Shown here one piece after another: positions 45,047 through 53,060 of a stretch of DNA of 55,436 nucleotides. The position numbers and the translations under genes are program-made. Numbering within the stretch: the stretch's first letter is position 1; each line of letters opens with the position of its first letter. The notes under the pieces were generated by a model. The model saw only the letters and a program-made list of their open reading frames with translations, searched no databases and was not told the origin of the DNA. This DNA comes from CAYPCH01 sp964409165 (GTDB taxonomy: Bacteria > Bacillota > Clostridia > Acetivibrionales > Acetivibrionaceae), in NCBI GenBank assembly GCA_964409165.1, contig CAYPCH010000007.1, forward strand, positions 1-55,436, in the 5' to 3' direction.

Positions 45047-45074
45047 TTGACAGTTTAACAATGTTTATTATAAA
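45047..45074 (+). promoter_or_regulatory. Sigma-A type promoter before the N-domain protein
   Basis: TTGACA at 45047-45052, a 16-bp spacer and TATAAA at 45069-45074. Transcription should begin near 45081, leaving a long leader of about 270 nt. Confidence 0.6.
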
Positions 45075-45080
45075 ATTAAA

Positions 45081-45348
45081 ATAGTTAATACAAATAACGG
45101 AATTAACGTGGTGCAGTTAAGAAGTGTAAATGCTGTCTAATGTAAATGTTGTCTAAGGTTATAAATGTAAAGTTATAGTTATAATACAAATACAGAGAGA
45201 GTAACGGTCTGTAAAATATAAACAGAAGGCTAACCGTCAAAATGGCATTGCAGTCCAGTCGCTTTATAAGTCGTGAGACTCCGCATTCTGCCTTGGTGGT
45301 GTGGTTGTGGAGTTTTATTGTGTCATATGCTCGAAAGGAGATATATTA
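45081..45348 (+). ncRNA. Long untranslated leader, possibly structured
   Basis: A leader of about 268 nt. It contains two adjacent 16-bp direct repeats with one difference (TGTAAATGCTGTCTAA at 45125-45140 and TGTAAATGTTGTCTAA at 45141-45156). ACGGT and ACCGT arms sit near 45202 and 45233, and GACTCC and GGAGTT arms can pair close to the start. I do not recognise a known riboswitch class. Calling it a regulatory RNA is inference. Confidence 0.35.
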
Positions 45349-45978
45349 ATGGAATTGTTACCTCAAAATAATGTTGCTTCAAAGCTTGTAACTGAAGGGA
45401 ATGTGGTTGTGTCCAACATTGTAGTTGACGAGATATATCTTGATGGAAAAATAAAAAAAGCTGAGATTATTGATGAAGATATAAAAAGCTATGGAATATT
45501 TATGCACTCACTTATACTAAGCAATTATACGGAAGTAATGAAGGTAAACAATAACGAGATAAATTTAATTGGTGATGATTTTGAAAAAGCTGTATTCAGG
45601 TTTGCTTCTTCAAAAGGTTTTAAAAAGGAGCTTATCGAAACTATAGCTCCACGGGTGAATGAACTTACTTTTGAATATGATGGTAAATTAAAGGTGTCTA
45701 CGCATATGATAAATGAGAAATTCAGGATAGTATCAAAGGGAACTCCTGAAGAACTTTTAAAGAGATGTTCTTTTATGCTACTAGATTCAAAGTTTGTAAA
45801 GCTGACAAGAAAAGTTTGCCGTGAGGTTAATATAAAACTGAATGAAATGCTGGGCAGATGTCACAGCGTTTATGCAATTGCGATAAAGGATATTTCAAGG
45901 AAGGGAAAGTTTTTTAATATGGATTCATACATAAGTGATATGGCGCTTGTTGCACTAGTAGGCATGACATTGGTTTGA
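45349..45978 (+). CDS. Stand-alone P-type ATPase nucleotide-binding (N) domain protein
   Basis: 209 residues that match only the N domain of P-type cation ATPases. It starts just after where DKTGTLT would be (NVVVSNIVVDEIYLDGK resembles the N-x-M-T-V...DGK segment). It then has GDDFEKAVFRFASSKG (usual GDPTExAL), LTFEYDGKLKVSTHM (usual F-x-S-x-x-K), the ATP-loop KGTPEELLKRC (usual KGAPE), and ends ALVALVGMTLV where an intact pump reads LVGMIDPPR. No membrane helices and no phosphorylation aspartate are present, so it cannot pump. It has a good GAAAGGAG site, its own promoter and an undamaged frame, which suggests a maintained protein, perhaps a nucleotide-binding or regulatory module. A decaying pump fragment is the alternative. 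Confidence 0.65.
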   Translation: MELLPQNNVASKLVTEGNVVVSNIVVDEIYLDGKIKKAEIIDEDIKSYGIFMHSLILSNYTEVMKVNNNEINLIGDDFEKAVFRFASSKGFKKELIETIAPRVNELTFEYDGKLKVSTHMINEKFRIVSKGTPEELLKRCSFMLLDSKFVKLTRKVCREVNIKLNEMLGRCHSVYAIAIKDISRKGKFFNMDSYISDMALVALVGMTLV

Positions 45979-45993
45979 AAACAAAAAAGGGAG

Positions 45994-46602
45994 TTACTCC
46001 ATTTCATCGAGTGATAAATAGAAGCCTGGAAGGAATTTATCCATAAAAAACTGAACTTCCGGAAAATCAAAACCTATAATAGCTTCATGGAGGGACTCTT
46101 TGGCACTCTTGAATTCGTTATTGCCGGATTTTTCTTCTTCTACGCATTTTATATATGCTGATAATTTATCAGCCGCTTTTACAATAAGCCATTCTGCACT
46201 ACTATCATGGTTTAATATGTTTCTGTAGACTGATTTTAGTTCTTCGGGGAGCATTGAAAGAAGTCTTTCATTTGCAGTACTTTCAATGTTTTTGAATACC
46301 TCCCTTATTTCAATATTATAATACTTTATAGGAGTGGGAAGGTCTCCTGTTATTGTTTCATTTGCATCATGATAAAGTGATAGAACTGCGCATTTGTCAG
46401 GATTTACACTGCCGCCAAAATATTCGTTTCTTATAACAGCAAGAAGGTGAGCTATCATTGCTACTTGAATGCTGTGTTCTGCAATGTTTTCTTTATTTGT
46501 ATTTCGCATAAGACTCCACCGGTTAATATACTTGAGTCTTGACATGAACGCTGCAAAGTTATATTTATCAGTAGATTTATTAAGCCTATTATTGTTTTGC
46601 AC
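45994..46602 (-). CDS. HD-domain 5'-deoxynucleotidase, YfbR-like
   Basis: About 202 residues. The metal-binding motifs of the HD family are present: NIAEHSIQVAMIAH, LYHDANETITGDLPTPIKY (the HD pair), and KAADKLSAY. This order and spacing match YfbR, which removes phosphate from deoxynucleoside 5'-monophosphates. The start is uncertain. AAAGGTGG lies at about 46614-46621, so the in-frame GTG at 46602 is favoured over the GTG that lies within the site. It is convergent with the N-domain gene, 15 bp apart. Confidence 0.8.
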   Translation of the reverse strand: MQNNNRLNKSTDKYNFAAFMSRLKYINRWSLMRNTNKENIAEHSIQVAMIAHLLAVIRNEYFGGSVNPDKCAVLSLYHDANETITGDLPTPIKYYNIEIREVFKNIESTANERLLSMLPEELKSVYRNILNHDSSAEWLIVKAADKLSAYIKCVEEEKSGNNEFKSAKESLHEAIIGFDFPEVQFFMDKFLPGFYLSLDEME

Positions 46603-46706
46603 TATAATACAAACCACCTTTCATGTTTTTTCATACTAATATTTTTGCATTTTGAAAGGGGTTTGTAAAGGATATATTACATATTATTTTTTTTATGATT
46701 ACTATT

Positions 46707-47180
46707 TCAATTTGTATTGTTACAGAATTTTCTTTGACCGGAAATAAAGTTTCTACCGAAACATTCAGGATCTAATATGTTTTCAATTCTTTCTGCTTCT
46801 TGTATATTTTTTGCGGGAGCTGCAAAATCCATAGTTGAGCTGTATATGCCGTCAGACTCATAAAGGGTACCTTTAATAATATTTTGCTTAATGTGCAGAT
46901 AAGCGGTCAGCCCAATTTTTATATATTCTGTTTTACTAATAACACTGGCTAATACAATGACCAAATCGCAGCCAGCATTTATGCTACTGCGAAAGTTTAC
47001 CAATTCATATCTTTCTCCATTAATTTCTATGAATCCATCAAACTTTATTTTTCTGAATAGTCTTGTATATCTGCCTTCTATATGAATGTCTCCGTTAACA
47101 CATTTATCTAGACCAGTGGAGTAAATAAATGCAGGCATTTGAATATCGATTGTTTTTGAAGCAAGCAAATTAATTGACAT
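46707..47180 (-). CDS. Protein of unknown function, 157 residues
   Basis: A soluble protein with alternating hydrophobic residues, likely beta-rich in its first 120 residues (IEINGERYELVNFRSS, GCDLVIVLASVI, IGLTAYLHIK), then a helical tail. Three or four cysteines are scattered without a metal-site pattern. No family is recognised. GAGGTG precedes ATG 47180. It lies 90 bp upstream of the YfbR-like gene, same direction, possibly co-transcribed. Confidence 0.65.
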   Translation of the reverse strand: MSINLLASKTIDIQMPAFIYSTGLDKCVNGDIHIEGRYTRLFRKIKFDGFIEINGERYELVNFRSSINAGCDLVIVLASVISKTEYIKIGLTAYLHIKQNIIKGTLYESDGIYSSTMDFAAPAKNIQEAERIENILDPECFGRNFISGQRKFCNNTN

Positions 47181-47565
47181 ATAAACACCTCGCGGTAAAA
47201 TAATACATATCGAAGCATAAAGGTTTGCTCTTAAGAATGTGTATTTCTCAGTATAAAGGAAAACATAAAAACTTGTCTTTATTTAAGTTTATCACAAGAT
47301 TTTTTCAAAAGGAACACCTTGTTTATATATTTTTTCAAAAGTAAAGTTTGCAAATCATAATAGCTTATTGTTTTTTTACAAACAGTAGTTTTAGGTGTTG
47401 CATTGCTGTGGTTTATGGGTAGTATTTATTGATATTTTTGTCAAGCTAAACTATAATTAATTTAAATGCTAAATATATTATAGGCGTTTGGGCATTCACT
47501 CTCATTAACCACATGAAATCGGATCTGCATTGCGAAATTTTAATTAGAAGGGAGTAAGGATTAGC
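47181..47565. other. Divergent intergenic region upstream of sigI, 385 bp
   Basis: It contains the sigma-A type promoter at 47429-47457 and, closer to sigI, a weak candidate for a SigI-type promoter (AACCACA at 47507-47513 and CGAA at 47533-47536). Two short direct repeats, TTTTTTCAAAAG, lie near 47300 and 47333. No small gene is seen. Confidence 0.5.
47429..47457 (+). promoter_or_regulatory. Sigma-A type promoter of sigI-rsgI
   Basis: TTGATA at 47429-47434, a 17-bp spacer and a perfect TATAAT at 47452-47457. The leader to sigI would be about 100 nt. Confidence 0.65.
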
Positions 47566-48336
47566 TTGGATATTCGGAAGTTTTTTAACATTAACGAAAA
47601 AGATGCAGGAACAGAAAAGCTATCTGACATATCTACTGTTTCCTTACTAAAGGAGATCAAAGCGGGAAATAAACAGATGAGAGATGCTTTTATTGCAAGG
47701 CATAAACCGTTTATAATGAAAGTTGCTTCTATGTGTACCGGAAGAAAGATATGGGAAGATGATGATGAGTTTGGTATTGGAATGGAAGCTTTTAATGAAG
47801 CTATAAATAGTTATGATTTAAATAAAAAATCTAATTTTTTTACTTTTTGTGAATTGGTAATAAAAAGACGCATAATCGATTTTATCAGAAAGAATTCGAA
47901 AAACAGCCGGGTTTTTCCCTTCTCAAGTATGGGTGACTTCAATGAGTTTGAATCAAAGTATCTTGTTTCCGATTCACATTTAAACTACGAGAATGCTGAG
48001 GTAGAAGAGGATATAATTGTATTTAAACAAAAATTGGCAAAATACGGGATTACCATACTGGAACTGGCTAAGAGTTCTCCTAAACATAAAGACTCGAGAA
48101 GTCTGTGTGTGGAAATTGCCAAGGTATTAGCAGAAGATAATGAACTGTATGGTAAGCTGAAAAAAAACAGAAATATCCCACGAAATGAACTTTTAAAGAG
48201 GGTTAATGTACATAGAAGAACTATAGAGAATAACAGAAAATTTATTATAGCTGTGTGTCTGATATTGAGAAGCAATCTTGAAATATCAAAAAAGTTTTTT
48301 AGTTTAATGGAAAGAGGAGGGGAACATCATGAGTAA
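47566..48336 (+). CDS. sigI: Alternative sigma factor SigI
   Basis: 256 residues of the SigI branch of sigma-70 factors that in cellulosome-forming Clostridia turn on cellulase and scaffold genes. Region 2 has FIARHKPFIMKVASMCTGR, DEFGIGMEAFNEAINSYDLNKKSNFFTFCELVIKRRIIDFIRKN; the C-terminal SigI domain has a helix-turn-helix-like LLKRVNVHRRTIENNRKFIIAV. It starts at TTG 47566, after AAGGGAGTAAGG. The end overlaps rsgI by 8 bp, so the pair is made together and SigI is held by RsgI until released. Confidence 0.93.
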   Translation: MDIRKFFNINEKDAGTEKLSDISTVSLLKEIKAGNKQMRDAFIARHKPFIMKVASMCTGRKIWEDDDEFGIGMEAFNEAINSYDLNKKSNFFTFCELVIKRRIIDFIRKNSKNSRVFPFSSMGDFNEFESKYLVSDSHLNYENAEVEEDIIVFKQKLAKYGITILELAKSSPKHKDSRSLCVEIAKVLAEDNELYGKLKKNRNIPRNELLKRVNVHRRTIENNRKFIIAVCLILRSNLEISKKFFSLMERGGEHHE

Positions 48337-49624
48337 CATAGGTATCGTATATGAAATAATTAAGAATGATGTTGTAGTTCTCACTCCTGAGGGTGAGTTC
48401 GTAATAATAAAACGAAAGAAAGATGATGTATCGTTAGGTATGGCAATTGAATTTGATGATTCATCTATCCGAAGCAAACGGAACAGCATGCTTAGCTATT
48501 TTCCTTTGGTTTCGGCAATTGCTGCTTTAATAGTAATAGGTTTTATATTTGCATATCCGGCAAAAATATCTGATTTTAATAGCAGTGTGTTTGCATATAT
48601 CGATATAGACATAAATCCAAGTGTGGAACTTGTTGTAGATAAGAAGGGAGTTATAATCGCAACATCACCATTGAATGATGATGCAAAAGCTTTATTAGGA
48701 GACATAATGGTGAAAGGACAGCCTGTACACGAGGCGCTCAGTGATATTGTTGAAGCGTTTGGAGATAGTGGCTATATAAGTCTTGACAGCGATAATATGT
48801 TAATGATATCGGTGTCGTTGAATCAACAAAATAGTGAATATATGAAGGATGCAGATATTGCGGCAAAAAAAGTTGATGAAATATTATTTAAAATGCATAA
48901 AGAAATTATGGTTATGTCAGATAAGAAAGGCATAATGCTAGACCCTGTAATAGTGAAAATATCAAGTAAAGAGAGAGCGGAAGCCAAAGAGCATAATTTG
49001 TCCATGGGAAGATATCATCTGTATGTTGAATCGAAGCAGTATGGGTTGGATATTGAATTGAGTAACCTGAACAATATAAAGATTTCTGAATTGTTCGGGG
49101 ATTTGAAGAATAGCGGGCTTCAGACTCTGGCACCAACTCTTGATTTAAATATACCGGATGCATCCAGAATTGGCGGTGGTGCTTTGAAAATACAGCACTA
49201 CAGCATTGACAAGCAGATAGATACGCAGGGTATCAATTATACTTTTACAATTGTAAATAACGGTACTGATACTATTGATCTCAGAAATGTAAAGGTCAGG
49301 TACTATTTTTGGGAAGAGAATAATGAAGCTTTGAATTTTGCAATATATTACTACGGAGCAGGAGAAGAAAGCGATGTTCATGGCGAATTTTACGATATAC
49401 CTGAGGGTTATAAAGCAAACAAATACTTGGAAATTACATTTTCAAACGGGATAGCTAATCCGGGAGATGTAATACATGTTAGAGGTATTTTTCACTATGA
49501 AGACTGGAGCAGGTTTGACCAGAGTGACGATTACTCATTCAATCCTGAAGCTGAAGAATTTGTTGACTGGGGAAAGATGACAATATATATTCAAGATAAG
49601 CTTATTTGGGGCGAAGAACCATAA
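48329..49624 (+). CDS. rsgI: Anti-sigma factor RsgI with C-terminal cellulose-binding module (CBM3)
   Basis: 431 residues. The cytoplasmic RsgI N domain (about 1-50, IGIVYEIIKNDVVVLTPEGEFVIIK) binds SigI. One membrane helix follows (about 55-78). The outer conserved region begins YIDIDINPSVELVVD; the N96-P97 bond in it matches the Asn-Pro self-cleavage site reported for RsgI proteins of A. thermocellus. A helical stretch to about 270 is followed by a family 3 carbohydrate-binding module (287-431) with IVNNGTDTIDLRNVKVRYYF and the closing DYSFNPEAEEFVDWGKMTIYIQ...LIWGEEP. It should detect cellulose outside and release SigI inside. No linker glycine/proline run is seen before the CBM. Confidence 0.93.
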   Translation: MSNIGIVYEIIKNDVVVLTPEGEFVIIKRKKDDVSLGMAIEFDDSSIRSKRNSMLSYFPLVSAIAALIVIGFIFAYPAKISDFNSSVFAYIDIDINPSVELVVDKKGVIIATSPLNDDAKALLGDIMVKGQPVHEALSDIVEAFGDSGYISLDSDNMLMISVSLNQQNSEYMKDADIAAKKVDEILFKMHKEIMVMSDKKGIMLDPVIVKISSKERAEAKEHNLSMGRYHLYVESKQYGLDIELSNLNNIKISELFGDLKNSGLQTLAPTLDLNIPDASRIGGGALKIQHYSIDKQIDTQGINYTFTIVNNGTDTIDLRNVKVRYYFWEENNEALNFAIYYYGAGEESDVHGEFYDIPEGYKANKYLEITFSNGIANPGDVIHVRGIFHYEDWSRFDQSDDYSFNPEAEEFVDWGKMTIYIQDKLIWGEEP

Positions 49625-49639
49625 AACGACACATTATAA

Positions 49640-49737
49640 GGGATTAGGGATTAGAGATTAGAGTTTAGGGATAAGGGATAAGGGATAAGGGATAAGGGAT
49701 AAGGGATTAGAGATTAGAGATTATGGAATAGAGGTTA
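49640..49737 (+). repeat. Heptamer tandem repeat, 14 units
   Basis: Fourteen in-register 7-bp units with consensus GGGATWA. Units 5-9 are GGGATAA and perfect; the outer units vary (GGGATTA, GAGATTA, GAGTTTA, TGGAATA, GAGGTTA). It begins 16 bp after the rsgI stop and ends 3 bp before the 135-bp element. There is no coding potential. Such repeats change length by slippage. Confidence 0.9.
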
Positions 49738-49740
49738 GTA

Positions 49741-49875
49741 ACTCAACTTTCCCACAGTATTTATGGGCTCTTTACCACTAACGTAGCATTGCTCACCGCG
49801 GTCAAAAAGTAAACTTTTTGCCCTTAACTTGTGAGCAACTAGAGCCTCAAAATACTATAAGTGGGAAAGTTGAGT
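49741..49875 (+). mobile_element. 135-bp palindromic element, copy C
   Basis: Perfect 15-bp terminal inverted repeats, ACTCAACTTTCCCAC and GTGGGAAAGTTGAGT, exactly 135 bp end to end. The flanking 5-bp direct repeats are TAGTA at 49736-49740 and 49876-49880. It lies between the heptamer repeat and topB. The copy folds into one long hairpin. Confidence 0.9.
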
Positions 49876-49925
49876 TAGTAATTAGTAATACTAAAAAGAT
49901 GATCTATAGAAAGGAATATGTATAA

Positions 49926-52091
49926 ATGGGTAAAGTACTGGTTTTGACAGAGAAACCTTCAGTTGGAAGGGATATAGCAAAAGTATTGAATTGCAGGCAA
50001 AACGGCAACGGTTATATAATGGGATCTGAATACATAGTAACTTGGGCTCTGGGGCATTTAGTTACACTGGCTGACCCTGAAACTTATGGCGAAAAATATA
50101 AAACATGGAGTCTTGACAGTCTTCCTATGCTACCGGATAAAATGCATCTGGTTGTTATAAAGCAGACCTCAAAGCAATATGGAGTAGTCAAAAACCTATT
50201 AAACAGAGGCGATATAGATGAATTGGTTATAGCTACCGACTCAGGGCGTGAGGGTGAACTTGTTGCGAGATGGATTATTGCAAAAGCCGGTTTCAGGAAA
50301 CCTATCAAAAGGCTGTGGATATCATCACAGACAGATAAAGCTATTAGGGATGGATTTAGAAATTTAAAACCAGGGAAGGAGTATGACAATTTATTCAGAT
50401 CTGCTGAATGCAGGGCAGAGGCTGACTGGCTTGTTGGTTTGAATGCTTCGCGGGCTCTTACATGCAAGTTTAATGCCCAACTCTCGGCAGGACGTGTGCA
50501 GACGCCTACACTGGCAATGATCGTACAGAGAGAGAATGAGATTAAAAAGTTTGTTCCGAAAGATTATTGGACTATAAGTGCAAAAGTAAAAGGTTTTTCA
50601 ATATACTGGCAGGACAAAGCCAGTGGGCAAGCAAGGATATTTAATAAAAAACTGGCTGAGGAAATAATATCAAATATTAAAGGTTGCAATGCCGAAGTAA
50701 CAGAGGTGCGAAAAGAGGCAAAAAAAGAGTTGCCACCTTTAGCATATGACCTTACGGAGCTTCAGAGGGATGCCAACCGTAGGTTTGGTTATTCGGCAAA
50801 GCAGACGCTTGGTATTATGCAGAAGCTATATGAAACTCATAAAATAGTAACGTATCCAAGAACGGATTCAAGATATATTACTGATGATATTGTTCCTACA
50901 TTGGAAGAACGATTAAAAAGCGTGGCAACAGGTTTTTATGCTGAAACTGCACGCTCATTGCTGAGGTCTAAGCTGAATGTCACAAAAAGATTTGTAGATA
51001 ACAGCAAGGTTACCGACCACCATGCGATAATACCTACAGAACAGCGTGTAAATTTAAGTGCTCTCGGCAACGAAGAGCGCAATATATTTGACTTGATTGT
51101 AAAAAGGTTTTTTGCACTATTAAGTCCTTCGTTTGAATATGAACAAACTACAATAAAGTTAAATGCAAATGGAGAGTTATTTCAGGCAAAAGGAAAAATC
51201 ATTAAGTCAGCAGGTTGGAAAGCCGTGTATGGGATGCATGACAATATGGATGAAGATTCTGGGGAAGAGAATGAGCAGAGTCTGCCGGAGGTAAAGAAGG
51301 GGCAGATATATAAGATTGATACACCCCTTATTAATTCTGGAAAGACGAAACCCCCGGCGAGGTATACAGAGGCGACTTTACTTACTGCTATGGAGCATCC
51401 CGGGAAGTTTATCGAAAATGAGGCGCTGAGAGAAGTTCTTGATAACACAAGTGGGCTTGGAACTCCGGCTACCAGAGCTGAAATAATTGAAAAGCTGTTT
51501 AATTCTTTTTATATAGAGAGAAGAGGAAAAGAGATATTTCCGACTTCTAAGGGGGCTCAGTTGGTTGACCTTGTGCCGGAGGATTTAAAATCACCGGAAC
51601 TCACAGCCAAGTGGGAGCAGAAACTCTCGGCAATAAGCAGAGGTAAGGCAAATGCAGCAGAATACATTAAAGAAATGAAGGCTTACACGGTAAAGCTTAT
51701 TTCAACAATAACATCCAGCTCCAATTCATACAGGCATGATAACCTTACAAGGGAAAGATGCCCTGAATGCGGCAAATATCTTTTGGATGTAAATGGTAAG
51801 AAAGGCAGGATGTTGGTCTGTCAAGATCGTGAGTGCGGATACAGAAAAGGTATTTCACAAGTTACCAATGCACGGTGTCCTCAATGTCATAAAAGGATGG
51901 AAATGCGAGGAGAAGGAGAGGGTAAGACTTTCTATTGCGTCTGCGGATATCGCGAGAAACTTTCCGAATTTAATAAAAGAAAAAGTGAGCATGTGAATAA
52001 AAAAGATATTAGCAGGATTTTAAAACAACAGAATACAGATGACAGTATTAATACGGCATTGGCTGAAGCTTTGGCAAAATGGAAAAAATGA
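49926..52091 (+). CDS. topB: DNA topoisomerase III
   Basis: A 721-residue type IA topoisomerase that relaxes or decatenates DNA by cutting one strand. The Toprim domain has VLVLTEKPSVGRDIAKVL and ATDSGREGE (residues 104-111). The middle has AECRAEADWLVGLNASRA and SAGRVQTPTL. The active-site tyrosine is Y310 in VTYPRTDSRY. Two C-terminal zinc-finger-like parts follow: CPECGKYL...CQDRECGY and CPQCHKRM...CVCGY. The length is usual for Firmicute TopB. AAAGGA precedes ATG 49926. It may be a single-gene unit. Confidence 0.93.
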   Translation: MGKVLVLTEKPSVGRDIAKVLNCRQNGNGYIMGSEYIVTWALGHLVTLADPETYGEKYKTWSLDSLPMLPDKMHLVVIKQTSKQYGVVKNLLNRGDIDELVIATDSGREGELVARWIIAKAGFRKPIKRLWISSQTDKAIRDGFRNLKPGKEYDNLFRSAECRAEADWLVGLNASRALTCKFNAQLSAGRVQTPTLAMIVQRENEIKKFVPKDYWTISAKVKGFSIYWQDKASGQARIFNKKLAEEIISNIKGCNAEVTEVRKEAKKELPPLAYDLTELQRDANRRFGYSAKQTLGIMQKLYETHKIVTYPRTDSRYITDDIVPTLEERLKSVATGFYAETARSLLRSKLNVTKRFVDNSKVTDHHAIIPTEQRVNLSALGNEERNIFDLIVKRFFALLSPSFEYEQTTIKLNANGELFQAKGKIIKSAGWKAVYGMHDNMDEDSGEENEQSLPEVKKGQIYKIDTPLINSGKTKPPARYTEATLLTAMEHPGKFIENEALREVLDNTSGLGTPATRAEIIEKLFNSFYIERRGKEIFPTSKGAQLVDLVPEDLKSPELTAKWEQKLSAISRGKANAAEYIKEMKAYTVKLISTITSSSNSYRHDNLTRERCPECGKYLLDVNGKKGRMLVCQDRECGYRKGISQVTNARCPQCHKRMEMRGEGEGKTFYCVCGYREKLSEFNKRKSEHVNKKDISRILKQQNTDDSINTALAEALAKWKK

Positions 52092-52188
52092 TTGGATAAA
52101 AATGCTGTCATGTGAAAGTTTGATTTGTTATATAAAAAAGCGCTTGAGTTACAGGCGGAAAATATAGAGATAAGGCGGTGTGGTGGCT

Positions 52189-52860
52189 GTGGGGAGTAGA
52201 AGCGTCAGAAATAAAAAACATAAAATAATTCAGGTACTAACAGGAGGGAAATATTGGGCAGTTGTTATCTTAGTAATATTGATTTTTAGTGCGGTTTACT
52301 TCTCTGGTGCTAACATATGGAGCGGGATAAAAATATTTTTAATAGAATTATTTTGTGTGTTATTTTTGTATATATTAGTTATGAGGTTAAAGAACAGAAA
52401 GAATAGAGTAAAAGAAGACACAAGCCAAAGTGAAGATGAAAGAATTTTGTTCAATGAAGACTTGTTTGTTAAAAAGGAGACGTCCGAATTAAGAAAACTT
52501 GATGCAAGTAACTTTAACTGGATTATTGAGAAACACGATAAAAATCATACTGATGAAGAGGGTTTAAAAGAAATTTTGGATAAGAATGCGGACGAAGAAC
52601 AAAATATTGCGGATGTAGGTGAAGATGTGCGCAAACAGGTTGCCGATTGGTCTAAAACAGTTGATTACTCTGGTTCTGTTTTTAGAAGGATTATTAAAAG
52701 AACATATAATTCAGATGCAGAAGAAGAAGATGATGCAGGCAATGAATTGGTTGATAATACACATAATGAAGAACATGATGATAATAAGTCGGTTATAATA
52801 GGTATAAATTTTGGGGATTTGCCCGAGAGTATGGAACAGGATTGTGATACGGATGATTAA
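52189..52860 (+). CDS. Small membrane protein with acidic C-terminal tail, unknown function
   Basis: About 223 residues. Two hydrophobic segments (YWAVVILVILIFSAVYF and IFLIELFCVLFLYILVM) are followed by an acidic, charged, probably unstructured part of about 150 residues. No family is recognised. The start is uncertain among GTG 52180, 52183 and 52189; the site AAGGCGG (52172-52178) favours 52189. It lies 98 bp after topB and ends 13 bp before element copy D. Confidence 0.6.
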   Translation: MGSRSVRNKKHKIIQVLTGGKYWAVVILVILIFSAVYFSGANIWSGIKIFLIELFCVLFLYILVMRLKNRKNRVKEDTSQSEDERILFNEDLFVKKETSELRKLDASNFNWIIEKHDKNHTDEEGLKEILDKNADEEQNIADVGEDVRKQVADWSKTVDYSGSVFRRIIKRTYNSDAEEEDDAGNELVDNTHNEEHDDNKSVIIGINFGDLPESMEQDCDTDD

Positions 52861-52873
52861 ATGTTGATTAATA

Positions 52874-53008
52874 ACTCAACTTTCCCACAGTATTTATGGG
52901 CTCTTTGCCACTAACGTAGCATTGCTCACCGCGGTCAAAAAGTAAACTTTTTGCCCTTAACTTGTGAGCAACCAGAGCCTCAAAATACTATAAGTGGGGA
53001 AGTTGAGT
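52874..53008 (+). mobile_element. 135-bp palindromic element, copy D
   Basis: Exactly 135 bp. The left end is ACTCAACTTTCCCAC and the right GTGGGGAAGTTGAGT (one change). The flanks TAATA and TATTA agree at four of five bases, so the target duplication is imperfect or has mutated. It lies between the small membrane protein and the ABC exporter. Confidence 0.88.
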
Positions 53009-53060
53009 TATTAACTATTAATTTTTAATTATTGTACTACATATATTTGGAGGAAGCATA

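Noticed and set aside
45301..45348. Upstream codons reading VICSKGDIL as a decayed DKTGTLT site of the P-type ATPase
   Set aside because: The likeness is short, and the bases are those of the ribosome binding site; it is more probably chance.
49640..49875. CRISPR-like array of repeats
   Set aside because: The heptamers are contiguous without spacers, and the 135-bp element has transposon borders. There are no cas genes nearby.
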